Below, piece by piece: positions 40,449 to 49,242 of a stretch of 64,000 bases of DNA. Under the pieces are notes generated by a model. That model worked only from the letters and a program-made list of their open reading frames with translations. It was not told the DNA's origin and made no database searches. Source of the stretch: Methanogenium sp. (GTDB taxonomy: Archaea; Halobacteriota; Methanomicrobia; Methanomicrobiales; Methanomicrobiaceae); assembly GCA_030595665.1 (NCBI GenBank), contig JAUVCV010000003.1, forward strand, positions 1 to 64,000. Direction: 5' to 3'. Numbering within the stretch: position 1 is the first letter of the stretch; the number at the start of each line of letters is the position of its first letter. A program made the translations under genes and the position numbers.

Positions 40449-41085
40449 TCCTCTTTTTTCCCTGCCGGAATGGCTGCAAAGGCAGATGTGATTGCCAGTA
40501 TGGCTACTAATCCATTGAAATAACTCTCCGTTGGCACTGGTGTTGCAGACTCCGGGACAGATAGTTCTTCAGGAGTGACTGGCTCAGTATTGGTATCCAC
40601 GAGCAGAGACACTGTTGAAATCCCGTCTCCCCGCACATTGCCATATCCATCGTACTGTGTGAGACAGTCAGTTGTGTCAATCATCCCTTCGGGCACCTCA
40701 GGCACCACCACACTGACCTCTACAGACAGATACTCAGATCTGCCCTGTGCATATTCGAGATAGTATCCATTGATGAATACCACACCATTTTCCCGGTAAA
40801 AGATCGGGACCGGATGATTGTCAACAATAAGAGTATACTGCCACTCAGGCTCATTCAGTGCCGTAGAGAGCTGGAGCGTGTCACTCCCCGGGAATGTCAC
40901 TTCTCCCCGATGAATCAAACGAAACACGGGCAGATACCTGAACTGAAACCCCCCGAAGAAACATTCTCAGGACTGGTTACCGAAATCTGATCAACGGTAA
41001 ATGAGGCCCCACTGGCAGAGAAGGGAATAATTGCTGCACAGAGCATCAGGCGCATACATTCCCTGCCTGTCAACACCTGATACAT
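40445..41085 (-). pseudogene. Exported, C-terminally membrane-anchored protein interrupted by a frameshift
   Basis: Two adjacent frames make one protein if a single G is added to a run of six G (plus-strand CCCCCC at 40949-40954). The first part starts at ATG 41085 with a signal peptide (MYQVLTGRECMRLMLCAAI) and the segment FTVDQISVTSPENVSSGG, then runs to a stop at 40915. The second part continues FQFRYLPVFRLIHRGEVTF and goes on to a Pro/Thr/Ser spacer and a C-terminal hydrophobic anchor (FNGLVAILAITSAFAAIPAG). No family is recognised. It is either a decaying gene, a sequencing error in a homopolymer, or slippage-controlled expression. Confidence 0.6.
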
Positions 41086-41390
41086 ATGACTATCCAAAAA
41101 AAAGATTACTGCAGTGACCCGGTATCTCTGCCACCAAAGAGGACAATTGCTTAGTTCCCACAATAGTATTTAAACGAATTGATTGCACGCACAAATACTC
41201 ACATATCCGGGTAAAAAACAAAAAACAGGATATATAATTATCCATTTCCGGGCACTGTCGGATTTTTCAGTGATAGGAGAGTATGAAATAGATTGCCTCA
41301 GTTCAAATCACCAAAAACAGTAATTGCTGCTTAAGGATGATCAATGATAACTGGATTTTCCGACATTACCCATTTCCGGATGGAACAGAA
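41086..41390. promoter_or_regulatory. Intergenic region with TATA-like element
   Basis: About 305 bp without a gene between the frameshifted gene and pdaD. The minus strand contains cgtttaaatac at 41166-41176, a TATA-type match about 80 bp before the ATG at 41085. Nothing else is recognised. Confidence 0.35.
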
Positions 41391-41894
41391 TCAGTCCATC
41401 AGAAATACGGCTGCTGCAATGACGGATGTCCATTGCCCATCATCACCAACAACTGTACTCTTCGTCACATTCATAGTCTGCTTAAGTGCACTCTCGGAGA
41501 TACTGCCAAACATATCCTTCGCAAGTTTTTCCGCATATTTTCCAGACTGTTCAGGCCCCATACCAAATGAATGATGCTCAGTAAAGTACCCCCAGTGAGA
41601 TTCCATATCTTCCGGAATTGCAACACCAATTGATGAACAAATTCTCCGATGAGGTTCATTTGAAGAAAGACGTGAAAACACGGTAAAAACAATACTGCCT
41701 GCACGCAAATCCGGAAGTGCTTCCTCTTTTGTTATAATTCTGCATTTTGGAGGAAGTATTGAACTGACAGTCACAATATTATAACATTCAATGGATGCGT
41801 CACGCAATGCCATCTCAAATGAAGTCAGTTCATCGGGACTCCGGCCAACACCGCAGGTAAAAAACACACGTTTTGGTACAAATCTATCGCTCAT
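41391..41894 (-). CDS. pdaD: Pyruvoyl-dependent arginine decarboxylase
   Basis: 167 aa proenzyme from the ATG at 41894 (ggtgatg upstream). The autocleavage site is the Ser44-Ser45 pair in VTVSSILPPKC; cleavage gives a beta chain and an alpha chain whose Ser45 becomes the pyruvoyl group. The block GVAIPEDMESHWGYFTEHHS near residue 100 and the VTKSTVVGDDGQWTS C-terminus match the family. The product agmatine feeds polyamine and agmatidine synthesis in archaea. Confidence 0.95.
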   Translation of the reverse strand: MSDRFVPKRVFFTCGVGRSPDELTSFEMALRDASIECYNIVTVSSILPPKCRIITKEEALPDLRAGSIVFTVFSRLSSNEPHRRICSSIGVAIPEDMESHWGYFTEHHSFGMGPEQSGKYAEKLAKDMFGSISESALKQTMNVTKSTVVGDDGQWTSVIAAAVFLMD

Positions 41895-42034
41895 TTTCAT
41901 CACCAGATTAGTCTAAATGTTTGGCTGTGTGCTCACTTAAAGGAAATTGAAGAAACAGTTGAATACCGACCAAATTGTATGAATAATTGATTTCCAGTAA
42001 CAGAAAAATAAAAGATATGGGAAAAAATAGTAAT

Positions 42035-42553
42035 TTACTCGGCCTGTGTTACCAGCGGATGATATACTCTCGCGGCAAGATCCTTGTCGACCATAAAGAG
42101 AATACCCATTCCTGAATCATCACCGACCATAGTCAGTTTCTCAAGGATGGTGCGTGCATTCTCCTCCTCCTCAACCTGTTCGTCCACAAACCACTGAAGC
42201 AGGTTATATGTCGCATGATCATGCTCCTCATGCGCAATCTCAACAAGATTATTGATCTTTGCGGTGACTGACTGTTCATGGTCATACTGAAACTCAAAAG
42301 CCTTTTCCGGAGATTCCCACAGAGAAGGAGGGGCGTCTATTGCCTGAAGTTCTATGATTCCGCCACGGGAAAGAACATAATCATAGAATTTCATTGCATG
42401 GTCACGCTCTTCCATCGCCTGAATCCGTTCCCAGTTTGCAAAACCACGCAGCCCGATAGAATCATACCAGGCTGACATGGAAAGATAAAGATATGAGGAA
42501 TAGAATTCCCATTTCATCTGCTCATTGATTGCGTCAATAATTTTTCCATTCAT
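42035..42553 (-). CDS. ftn: Ferritin
   Basis: 172 aa non-haem ferritin. The four-helix bundle and ferroxidase ligands are visible: Glu17 in EFYSSYLYLSMS, the EERDHAMKFYDYV block with Glu and His near residues 49-52, and the second-half Glu and Gln residues (EIAHEEHDHAT, WFVDEQVEEE). It stores iron and limits oxidative damage. It is monocistronic, and no iron-responsive operator is recognised upstream. Confidence 0.95.
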   Translation of the reverse strand: MNGKIIDAINEQMKWEFYSSYLYLSMSAWYDSIGLRGFANWERIQAMEERDHAMKFYDYVLSRGGIIELQAIDAPPSLWESPEKAFEFQYDHEQSVTAKINNLVEIAHEEHDHATYNLLQWFVDEQVEEEENARTILEKLTMVGDDSGMGILFMVDKDLAARVYHPLVTQAE

Positions 42554-42636
42554 TATTTTTCATCACCTCGTCCAACCTCAACACTGCTCAGTAACAACGC
42601 ATAATATAAAAAAACTATGGATGAGAAGACCGGAAG

Positions 42637-43485
42637 TCATCTGCGTCCATCAATGAAGCGCATGATAAAGGATTTTTTATCCCCATAATCCTGCTGCAGG
42701 AGAGGAACACCCACGTGAAATCGTTCCCGCTCCTTCCGGAATATTACTCCAAGAGCGATTTTTCCGGAATCATCATACCGGTATTCCCGCACAAGACGGC
42801 AGGCTGCATCAAAATCATCGGGATTATGATCAAGAGGAACGTACACCTTTCCGCCATACTCTTCTGTTTTATCAAGATAGCTTGCACAGATCTGGAGGAT
42901 GTCGATGAATGAAAACCCGGAATGGGATATACCCGCATACATGAGCTCTTTCAGTTCTTTCCCCCGCCGGGAATACCCGCGTGCAACAAAACTGCAACCG
43001 GCTGAAAGCAGCAGTTCGGGCGGATTAAATGTGATTTCTCCGGTATCATACGGGTTTGATTTGCTATGGTATTCTCCGGGAGACGTTGGGGTAGGCTGCC
43101 CCTTAGTCAGTCCATAGACACGATTATTGTGTACAAGAACGGTCATATTCACATTCCGTTTTGCTGCAAACAGGAGGTGTGCAATACCCTCCGCATAGGC
43201 ATCCCCGTCCCCCACACAGCAGATCACCTTCAGGTCGGGGTTTGCCATGCAGATTCCTGTCGCGAAGGAGACTGACCTCCCGTGAAGGGAATAGAACGAA
43301 TTAATATTCAGGTAATCGGCCATCTTTGCGTGGCACCCGATACCTGAAACGAGCACCATCTGTTCACGGGGAGTGCCCTCTGCCTCCAGACGGAGAATGA
43401 CATCTTTGAGTGCATGCTCAATGGCAAAATTACCACATCCCGGACACCACGTGTTCTGCGCATCTGTTATGAGCCCTGTTGTCAT
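42637..43485 (-). CDS. 2-oxoacid:ferredoxin oxidoreductase subunit beta
   Basis: 282 aa, the thiamine-diphosphate-binding subunit. The [4Fe-4S] ligands are in CPGCGNF (residues 14-17), GIGCHAK (near 51) and the late Cys of FIDILQIC (near 199). The ThDP/Mg motif is GDGDAYAEGIAHLLFAAKRN near residues 92-111. It overlaps the alpha gene by 4 bp. The substrate (pyruvate, 2-oxoglutarate or another 2-oxoacid) cannot be decided by eye. Confidence 0.9.
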   Translation of the reverse strand: MTTGLITDAQNTWCPGCGNFAIEHALKDVILRLEAEGTPREQMVLVSGIGCHAKMADYLNINSFYSLHGRSVSFATGICMANPDLKVICCVGDGDAYAEGIAHLLFAAKRNVNMTVLVHNNRVYGLTKGQPTPTSPGEYHSKSNPYDTGEITFNPPELLLSAGCSFVARGYSRRGKELKELMYAGISHSGFSFIDILQICASYLDKTEEYGGKVYVPLDHNPDDFDAACRLVREYRYDDSGKIALGVIFRKERERFHVGVPLLQQDYGDKKSFIMRFIDGRR

Positions 43486-45137
43486 TCAACAAACCCCCAG
43501 AGGTCTTCCACCAGTTGATCCAGAGTGAAAGGCCGTCCGTCAAACCGGGGCAATCTGACATCAACCGGAATACCATGCGCTTCACAGATATCTGCCAACT
43601 GTCCCGAATAATTATCTTCCGGAAGGAATGTCATACCGGAATAGCGTGTCGCTGCAAGCATCTCAGTTTCCGGAAACGGATGCATAACAATTGGCTGAAC
43701 CAATTTCATTCCCACGATCTGTGCTGCCTCACGGCAGAGTGATGCATTTGAACCCCAGGATATCAGGCACATATCCGAATCTAAATTGCCTGAAATCTGA
43801 ACCGGATTCAACTGCGAAACCGCCTCTTTCATGTATGGAATCTTTTTCATCTGTTTTTTGGTCATTGATGCGATCTGCATACCGTCATCAACAGATATGC
43901 CACGTTCATCATGCGATTTGCTGTTTCCTTTAATTACATGCCCCAAAAGGGGAGGGGAGGCGTACGGGGAAATGCCATCTTCAGTATCCCTATACCTCAG
44001 GTATTCACCTGGACCTTCCCAAAGAGGGAGAGAAACAGGTAAATGTGCCGATAATAATTCAGGAGCTACCGTGTATAACCCCTCTGACAGAGTTTTATCT
44101 GTCATCAGAATGGAAGGAACCTGAAACTGCCAGGATAATGACAATGCATGGCCCGCCCATTCAAATGCCTGCTGTGCATCCCCGGGAGCAAAAACAAACC
44201 GGGGAAATTCACCATGACCTGCATGAATCGCAAAATGAAGATCTGACTGAGCAGTATATGTCGGAGTACCGGTGGAAGGGCCACTCCTCTGTGCAAGAAC
44301 AATGGTAATCGGGATTTCTGCCATGCCTGCCATTGAAAGTGCCTCTGTCATCAGGCAGAAACCCCCGCCTGACGTACCAACAGCAGTTTTTGCCCCGGCA
44401 TATGCCATACCCTCCGCCATTGTGATCACTGCAATTTCACTCTCCGGCTGAAAAACCTGTACCCCCGTCTCACCGGAAGCGCCCGCCATGAAATGAAGAA
44501 TGCCGGTTGAAGGACTCATCGGGTATGCAATATACCCATTCAGCCCGGCAGAAAGTAAACCAAGAGAAAGAGCTTCATTTCCAGAGAGAAGAATCCCCGG
44601 TGACTTTTTCAGGCGCTTTAATTCTTTTTTCTCAGTCTGCATCCGGAAAGCATCCCGGGCGATTCCAAGATTTTTTTCGGTGAATCTATGCATCCCATGC
44701 GAAATAACGGATGCAACAGATTCCCATTCCATACCAATGGCAGACGCGAGAGCACCGATCATTGCAGTATTTTCCATGACGGCAGACCCTTCATTTTTCT
44801 CAACAATACGCTTCAGAGGAATTCCGGAACCGGCATCCGATTGCACACTATCAGAGTTATAAATAATCAGGGCATCACGTTTGCAGTCATTCTGATGACG
44901 CCGAAGTGTTGTCGGGTCCATTGCCAGGAGAATATCAATTCCCGAACGATGTGTTCCTATAGGATGGGTGCTGGCGCGGATTACAGAAAAATTGTGTCCG
45001 CCGCGTATCAGTGACGGATAATCATAATACATATATGCATAATATCCAAGGCGCGTAAAAATGCGGGCAATCATCTGGCCCGCAAGATTAATTCCATCCC
45101 CCGCCTTCCCCCCAATCAAAACAGAACACTCATCCAT
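43482..45137 (-). CDS. 2-oxoacid:ferredoxin oxidoreductase, fused gamma-alpha subunit
   Basis: 551 aa from ATG 45137, chosen because aaaggagat lies about 9 bases upstream. The N-terminal 170 residues are a gamma domain (VLIGGKAGDGINLAGQMIAR). The alpha domain follows (from about residue 185: LLSGNEALSLGLLSAGLNGY, YPMSPSTGI, and GTSGGGFCLMTEALSMAGMAE). The gamma-alpha fusion with a separate beta is the two-subunit type best known from aerobic archaea and some bacteria. No delta (ferredoxin-like) subunit is encoded beside it. Confidence 0.92.
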   Translation of the reverse strand: MDECSVLIGGKAGDGINLAGQMIARIFTRLGYYAYMYYDYPSLIRGGHNFSVIRASTHPIGTHRSGIDILLAMDPTTLRRHQNDCKRDALIIYNSDSVQSDAGSGIPLKRIVEKNEGSAVMENTAMIGALASAIGMEWESVASVISHGMHRFTEKNLGIARDAFRMQTEKKELKRLKKSPGILLSGNEALSLGLLSAGLNGYIAYPMSPSTGILHFMAGASGETGVQVFQPESEIAVITMAEGMAYAGAKTAVGTSGGGFCLMTEALSMAGMAEIPITIVLAQRSGPSTGTPTYTAQSDLHFAIHAGHGEFPRFVFAPGDAQQAFEWAGHALSLSWQFQVPSILMTDKTLSEGLYTVAPELLSAHLPVSLPLWEGPGEYLRYRDTEDGISPYASPPLLGHVIKGNSKSHDERGISVDDGMQIASMTKKQMKKIPYMKEAVSQLNPVQISGNLDSDMCLISWGSNASLCREAAQIVGMKLVQPIVMHPFPETEMLAATRYSGMTFLPEDNYSGQLADICEAHGIPVDVRLPRFDGRPFTLDQLVEDLWGFVE

Positions 45138-45593
45138 TGAACAGTCATCTCCTTTGAACCTGCATGGAGATGAAAAATACATAATGGTTGCGTATTTCGG
45201 GCCTATAGAATTGCTGCGAAGCAAACGAAGACGGACATAACTATGCAAACCGGTCGGATGCATATCGAAACCCGGGGCTATACTACATCATTCCTGTTTT
45301 GAGCAACCCGTTTTCACCCTTTTTGAATCCCTGTATAGGGAGATTGGGAGGTGAAACGGGCGTATTTTGTGCTCATTTTTACTGCCGGAAAAAAACGACC
45401 ACAATGCCTTTTATTTGCTAAAATATGGATTTTTTGCAGATTACTGAGGGGTCTCCATTGCCAAATAGTTTGGGAGGATGTTATTGTTTATCTCCGGTTG
45501 AGAAGGGCTCCCTCAGGGCTTCTGTGTGGATGTGTTTTTTCCAGTGCGGTAGGCCCACATTTCAGGAATACACATTAACTGCACTATTTTTTT
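45138..45593. other. Intergenic stretch without recognised gene
   Basis: About 455 bp upstream of the 2-oxoacid oxidoreductase operon and downstream of a leftward membrane-protein gene. Frames at 45351-45578 and 45425-45697 on the plus strand do not resemble proteins. I see no riboswitch, tRNA or clear promoter. Confidence 0.5.
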
Positions 45594-46340
45594 TTACTGC
45601 TGCACAATTGCGGAAGCCTCTTCATCAAAAGGATTTGTCCGGAGGGCAAGAGAGAACATATAGGGATAACTGTTCTTCAGATACTCCATATACCTGACCC
45701 ATTCGCTGACGAGTTCTTTATAGACCCGGTCAATATCTCCTCCGATATGCTGGCAGTCACTTTCAGGAAGGCAGTCAAAACCGGGACGGCGCTGCAGTTC
45801 TTCATTCAGGTGGAATACGGCACGCAGAAGTTCGGTGAATTTCTGATTCTCCAGAAGGACAGGGTTTTCAAGCAAACGAAGAAGAAAATCACGTTTCTGC
45901 ATAAGAAAAGAGTCCAGTTCAGCAAGATCTAACTCGCCCCAGTTAACAGAAAAGGAGTGACCATCAATTGATGCTGATGCACTACGAAAACGCTCTGCCC
46001 CCCAGTCATTGCCAACAATAAGCTTGTTTCGCAGATCAGAGGAGTCTTCGTCATAATCGGAAAGGACAGTTAAGAGGTGATTCCCCACTTCAGCAAAGAA
46101 TGTCCCGATAACCATATTGAGTTTCTGCATTTTTTCCTGATGAGAACGGAGAGTCAGCAGGTGATTAAGTACCACAGTCACCAGAAGAACACTGATTGGA
46201 AGAAACCCTATCGCATTAAATAGGTAATTAATGGTATTTTCCGGATTATGGAGCAGAAGCATCTTTGTTGAGTAAATGACTACGGATGCTGCCACCAGAA
46301 AAAGTGCAAGTTTCATCTCCCAGGTACCTAATTTTTTCAT
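45594..46340 (-). CDS. Conserved hypothetical protein with two N-terminal membrane helices
   Basis: 248 aa from the ATG at 46340. Two membrane helices (about residues 8-30 and 41-63) form a hairpin, leaving a long cytoplasmic helical domain with charged and Leu-rich heptads. The C-terminal portion includes RVYKELVSEWVRYMEYLKNSYPYMFSLALRTNPFD. No catalytic motif or Cys/His cluster is visible. I do not recognise a named family. It is divergent from the lipoprotein gene, with less than 100 bp between starts. Confidence 0.7.
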   Translation of the reverse strand: MKKLGTWEMKLALFLVAASVVIYSTKMLLLHNPENTINYLFNAIGFLPISVLLVTVVLNHLLTLRSHQEKMQKLNMVIGTFFAEVGNHLLTVLSDYDEDSSDLRNKLIVGNDWGAERFRSASASIDGHSFSVNWGELDLAELDSFLMQKRDFLLRLLENPVLLENQKFTELLRAVFHLNEELQRRPGFDCLPESDCQHIGGDIDRVYKELVSEWVRYMEYLKNSYPYMFSLALRTNPFDEEASAIVQQ

Positions 46341-46405
46341 TTTTTGTTCATCTCCGGGACATACTGTACATTCATATCTGTACCGGATGCCAGACATCCG
46401 ATAAG

Positions 46406-46415
46406 AATAAATATA
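46406..46415 (+). promoter_or_regulatory. TATA-like element for the lipoprotein gene
   Basis: aataaatata lies about 26 bp before the ATG at 46436, the spacing expected between a TATA box and the transcription start. This would make the lipoprotein message leaderless or nearly so. Confidence 0.4.
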
Positions 46416-46435
46416 GCATTTCCATATGGAATGAT

Positions 46436-46915
46436 ATGATTAAAAAGGCATCAATTGTTCTGATTGTTCTTGTAATCGGGATGGTATGTATAGCCGGGTG
46501 TACCTCGGATACCGGCGAGGCTACCGCAACGCCCACACCAGTCCCTGTGCAGACACCGGCTCCAACAACAACACCGGTAGCACCTGTTCTCGTGCCTCAG
46601 CCAACCGATGTTGTACCGACAACACAGTTTGTAGACGTTGCTGCTTCAAAAGATCCGATAACAGGTGATATCACCGTCTCATTTAGGGGTGGAAAAGGGC
46701 AGGCTATGGTCAGCGACGTAGAGGTGGTTGTGATATCCGGCACCGGCACACAGACCACCAAATACATTGACCTCGATGCAGCAGGAGATAAGGAAGCAGT
46801 ATTCAAAGTGGATGATGGAGAAGCGACACGGGGAGAGGACCGGGTCATCGTCACGGTCACCTTTAACGATGCCAAAAGCTACAAAATATATGACGATGTC
46901 CTTTCCAGGACCTGA
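46436..46915 (+). CDS. Putative lipoprotein with Pro/Thr-rich linker
   Basis: 159 aa. The signal peptide MIKKASIVLIVLVIGMVC is followed by the lipobox-like IAGC (Cys at residue 21), then a Thr/Pro/Val-rich low-complexity linker (residues 27-60) and a compact beta-rich domain (residues 63-155: ITVSFRGGKGQAMVSDVEVV to VTVTFNDAKSYKIYDDVL). It is probably anchored to the outside of the cell membrane. Many Methanomicrobiales encode such proteins; the ligand is unknown. Confidence 0.8.
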   Translation: MIKKASIVLIVLVIGMVCIAGCTSDTGEATATPTPVPVQTPAPTTTPVAPVLVPQPTDVVPTTQFVDVAASKDPITGDITVSFRGGKGQAMVSDVEVVVISGTGTQTTKYIDLDAAGDKEAVFKVDDGEATRGEDRVIVTVTFNDAKSYKIYDDVLSRT

Positions 46916-46931
46916 TGTAGAAAAAGGATGA

Positions 46932-47624
46932 TTACGATTTATCACTCTTTTTTTGAACCGTCCAGTGCAGAAGAATTCCTTTGTCTATTTTTTCAGCGCT
47001 ATTAAGAACAAGAGAGGGAAAATCAGCCTCATTGGTAAATCCTTCACCATCTGCCGGGGTGGGTGCATCTTTCCCGCCAATGATCATATTTCCAATACAG
47101 GTGTAGAGTTCATCAACAAGCCCTTCTGCAAAAAGAGAACCAATAAGCGTGCCACCACCCTCAACCATAAGACTCCGAATCCCAAGAGTCCCCAGATATT
47201 CCAAAAAGGATGAAAGCCTGACCCGTTCATCCCCACACACCTGAATTTCAGCATATTGTGAGAGAAGAGCAGTCTTTGCAGGATCTGCGGAACCCGTTAC
47301 AGCAATAATTCTTTTGCCGGGACCTTTATGCAGGATATCCGCATCCACAGGTGTTCTTGCCCTGCTGTCAATGACAATACGAACAGGATTTTCATCCCTG
47401 CCTTCATCTGTCCTGTTTTTTCTAAGCAGCACATCTTTAACGGTAAGAGAGGGATCATCAGCAAGCACGGTCCCTATCCCTACCATGATCGCATCACACT
47501 GCGACTTTATCAGATCAACACGTCTGAAATCAGAATCTCCTGATATTCTGACCTGTCTGCGTTCTTTTGTTGAAAGTTTACCGTCTGCACTCATTGCCAC
47601 GTTGACAAACACATGAGGCCGCAT
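46932..47624 (-). CDS. arfC: 2,5-diamino-6-(ribosylamino)-4(3H)-pyrimidinone 5'-phosphate reductase
   Basis: 230 aa from ATG 47624. The archaeal reductase of riboflavin and F420/FO synthesis (RibD-C/DHFR-like fold). The N-terminal strand PHVFVNVAMSADGKLS is typical, then RRQVRISGDSDFRRVD, a GIGTVLADDPSLTV block near residue 55 and MVEGGGTLIGSLFAEGLVDE near residue 160. It uses NAD(P)H. It lies 10 bp after the truncated msrB gene on the same strand. Confidence 0.93.
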   Translation of the reverse strand: MRPHVFVNVAMSADGKLSTKERRQVRISGDSDFRRVDLIKSQCDAIMVGIGTVLADDPSLTVKDVLLRKNRTDEGRDENPVRIVIDSRARTPVDADILHKGPGKRIIAVTGSADPAKTALLSQYAEIQVCGDERVRLSSFLEYLGTLGIRSLMVEGGGTLIGSLFAEGLVDELYTCIGNMIIGGKDAPTPADGEGFTNEADFPSLVLNSAEKIDKGILLHWTVQKKSDKS

Positions 47625-47634
47625 ACAGTAGCAT

Positions 47635-47982
47635 TTATTCACGCCCGGATTTAGCCATATTGGTATCAGATTGGTGCATTCCACATACGATGAGGTCAAG
47701 AGACAGGGAATTCATACAATACCGCGTCCTATCTGGCGCGGGACCGTCATCAAAGACATGCCCAAGGTGAGCGTTGCACCGGCGGCAGAGTACCTCCGTG
47801 CGCACCATCCCATTTGAACTATCTTCACACAGTTCGACATTATCCGGGCAGACAGGGCGGGAAAAGCCTGGCCACCCTGTTTCATGCATATACCTGTCCA
47901 TACCAGTTGAAATACATTGCCGATACAGCAGAGGAGACTCATTTTTCAATACATGATGAGGTGCTGTAGAGAAAGAGAACAA
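47635..47982 (-). CDS. Truncated methionine-R-sulfoxide reductase (MsrB-like)
   Basis: 115 aa. The C-terminal half is a good MsrB match: TGWPGFSRPV, NGMVRTEVLCRRCNAHLGHVF and the catalytic Cys in RYCMNSLSL. The usual N-terminal 30-40 residues, with the GTE(R/P)PF segment and the first zinc CxxC pair, are missing. The region in front of the TGWP block (HVLKNESPLLYRQCISTG) is unlike the family. It starts only about 40 bp from tRNA-Phe. It is either a degraded gene or a variant that does without the structural zinc. Confidence 0.7.
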   Translation of the reverse strand: MFSFSTAPHHVLKNESPLLYRQCISTGMDRYMHETGWPGFSRPVCPDNVELCEDSSNGMVRTEVLCRRCNAHLGHVFDDGPAPDRTRYCMNSLSLDLIVCGMHQSDTNMAKSGRE

Positions 47983-48022
47983 AAAATCCTTACAGTCACA
48001 AGAATAAAAATGAGAAAATTAG

Positions 48023-48096
48023 TGCCTCAGGCCGGATTTGAACCAGCGACAACCAGATCTTCAGTCTGGCGCTCTCCCAATCTGAGCTACTAAGGC
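48023..48096 (-). tRNA. tRNA-Phe (anticodon GAA)
   Basis: 74-nt cloverleaf on the minus strand. The acceptor stem is GCCTTAG/CTGAGGC with discriminator A; the anticodon arm CCAGA-CTGAAGA-TCTGG gives GAA; the T-arm is GCTGG-TTCAAAT-CCGGC. CCA is not encoded. A divergent DHH-family gene begins about 100 bp away. Confidence 0.96.
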
Positions 48097-48199
48097 TTGG
48101 ATATTCATATTGGAACCACATAGATATAATACCATCCATTTGATTTTTAGCAGACGAGTCAGGATATTTATTCCACCACTTCCAAACGGTATTGATAAC

Positions 48200-49168
48200 A
48201 TGGGGAAGAAAAAGGGAAATTCAAAATCAAAGAGAGATAATCTGCTCAAATCTATCTCAGAACGGAAAACAGAGATTGTACACCTCTCACACAATGATCT
48301 TGACGCAGCAGGATGTGATGCAGTGCATCGGATGAAATATGGAACCGTGTTCACCGTATGGTCATCAGTGGGTTCATTTCCATCAATGCTGCGCGACATC
48401 GGCACACTGCCGGGAAAAGGCCACCTCCTCAGCATCTCCGACCTTGGATACTGTAAGGATGCGGAGAAACTGGTGAAGGCAGCCATCAAAAACGAATGGA
48501 AAATCTGCTGGCGTGATCATCACCGGTGGACAGACGAAGAACTTCTCTCTATTCAGAATACCGGTGTCACCTGCATTGTGGACACAACATGCTGCGCCGC
48601 TGCCATATGCGCAGGGGACCTTCTGCCCGGAGATAAAACCGCTGAAGAAGTCGCCAGAGTTGTCTGCGACTACGACCTCTGGAAAAATGAGGACCCACGT
48701 GCAAAGGTGCTGGGTCAGATATGCACAAAGAGACACAATCTGAATCCGATCCGTGATCGCCTCTCGAAAGGCATTATCACTGATGCCTGGATCACAGAAG
48801 AGTACCAAACAATTGAAAAAGAGCGACAGGATGCGATAAAAAAGAGCATCCGGCGGATGAAAATTATAGAATCCCGTTACCGGATTGCATTTGCCCCTAT
48901 ATACGGATATCCCAGTGAGACTGCACATGAAATACGGGACCTGTACAAAACCGATATCGAAGTAATATACGGAACAAATGGCAGATTTTCAATACGTTCG
49001 CGAGTTCCCATCAGTCATCTCATTGCACGCCAATTCTCCGGCGGCGGACACCCACCCGCAGCAGGTGGCACATTCACAATAACTCTGAAAGATAAGATAT
49101 CCCTGTTTTTCCTGAAAAAAGCCCGGTGTTTTGATGAACTGGTGCAGATTGCAGATACTCTTCCATAA
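48200..49168 (+). CDS. DHH/DHHA1-family phosphoesterase
   Basis: 322 aa. The N-terminal DHH domain shows HLSHNDLDAAGCD (residues 27-39), the DLG motif in SISDLGYC and the DHH triad in WRDHHRW. The C-terminal DHHA1 domain has the glycine motif FSGGGHPPAAGG near residue 290. Family members include oligoribonuclease/NrnA, GdpP-like c-di-AMP hydrolases and archaeal RecJ-like proteins. There is no membrane part, so a nanoRNA or nucleotide phosphodiesterase role is likely but unproven. Confidence 0.9.
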   Translation: MGKKKGNSKSKRDNLLKSISERKTEIVHLSHNDLDAAGCDAVHRMKYGTVFTVWSSVGSFPSMLRDIGTLPGKGHLLSISDLGYCKDAEKLVKAAIKNEWKICWRDHHRWTDEELLSIQNTGVTCIVDTTCCAAAICAGDLLPGDKTAEEVARVVCDYDLWKNEDPRAKVLGQICTKRHNLNPIRDRLSKGIITDAWITEEYQTIEKERQDAIKKSIRRMKIIESRYRIAFAPIYGYPSETAHEIRDLYKTDIEVIYGTNGRFSIRSRVPISHLIARQFSGGGHPPAAGGTFTITLKDKISLFFLKKARCFDELVQIADTLP

Positions 49169-49242
49169 CTACAGTCAACCCCCATCACCCACCCTTATCC
49201 CAGACGCAATTTTCATAAAGACATAATTTAAACACCAGCAAC

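Noticed and set aside
45351-45697. Two overlapping plus-strand frames in the 455-bp gap
   Set aside because: Rich in Cys, Phe and Leu without domain pattern; one runs antisense into the 45594-46340 gene; considered chance frames.
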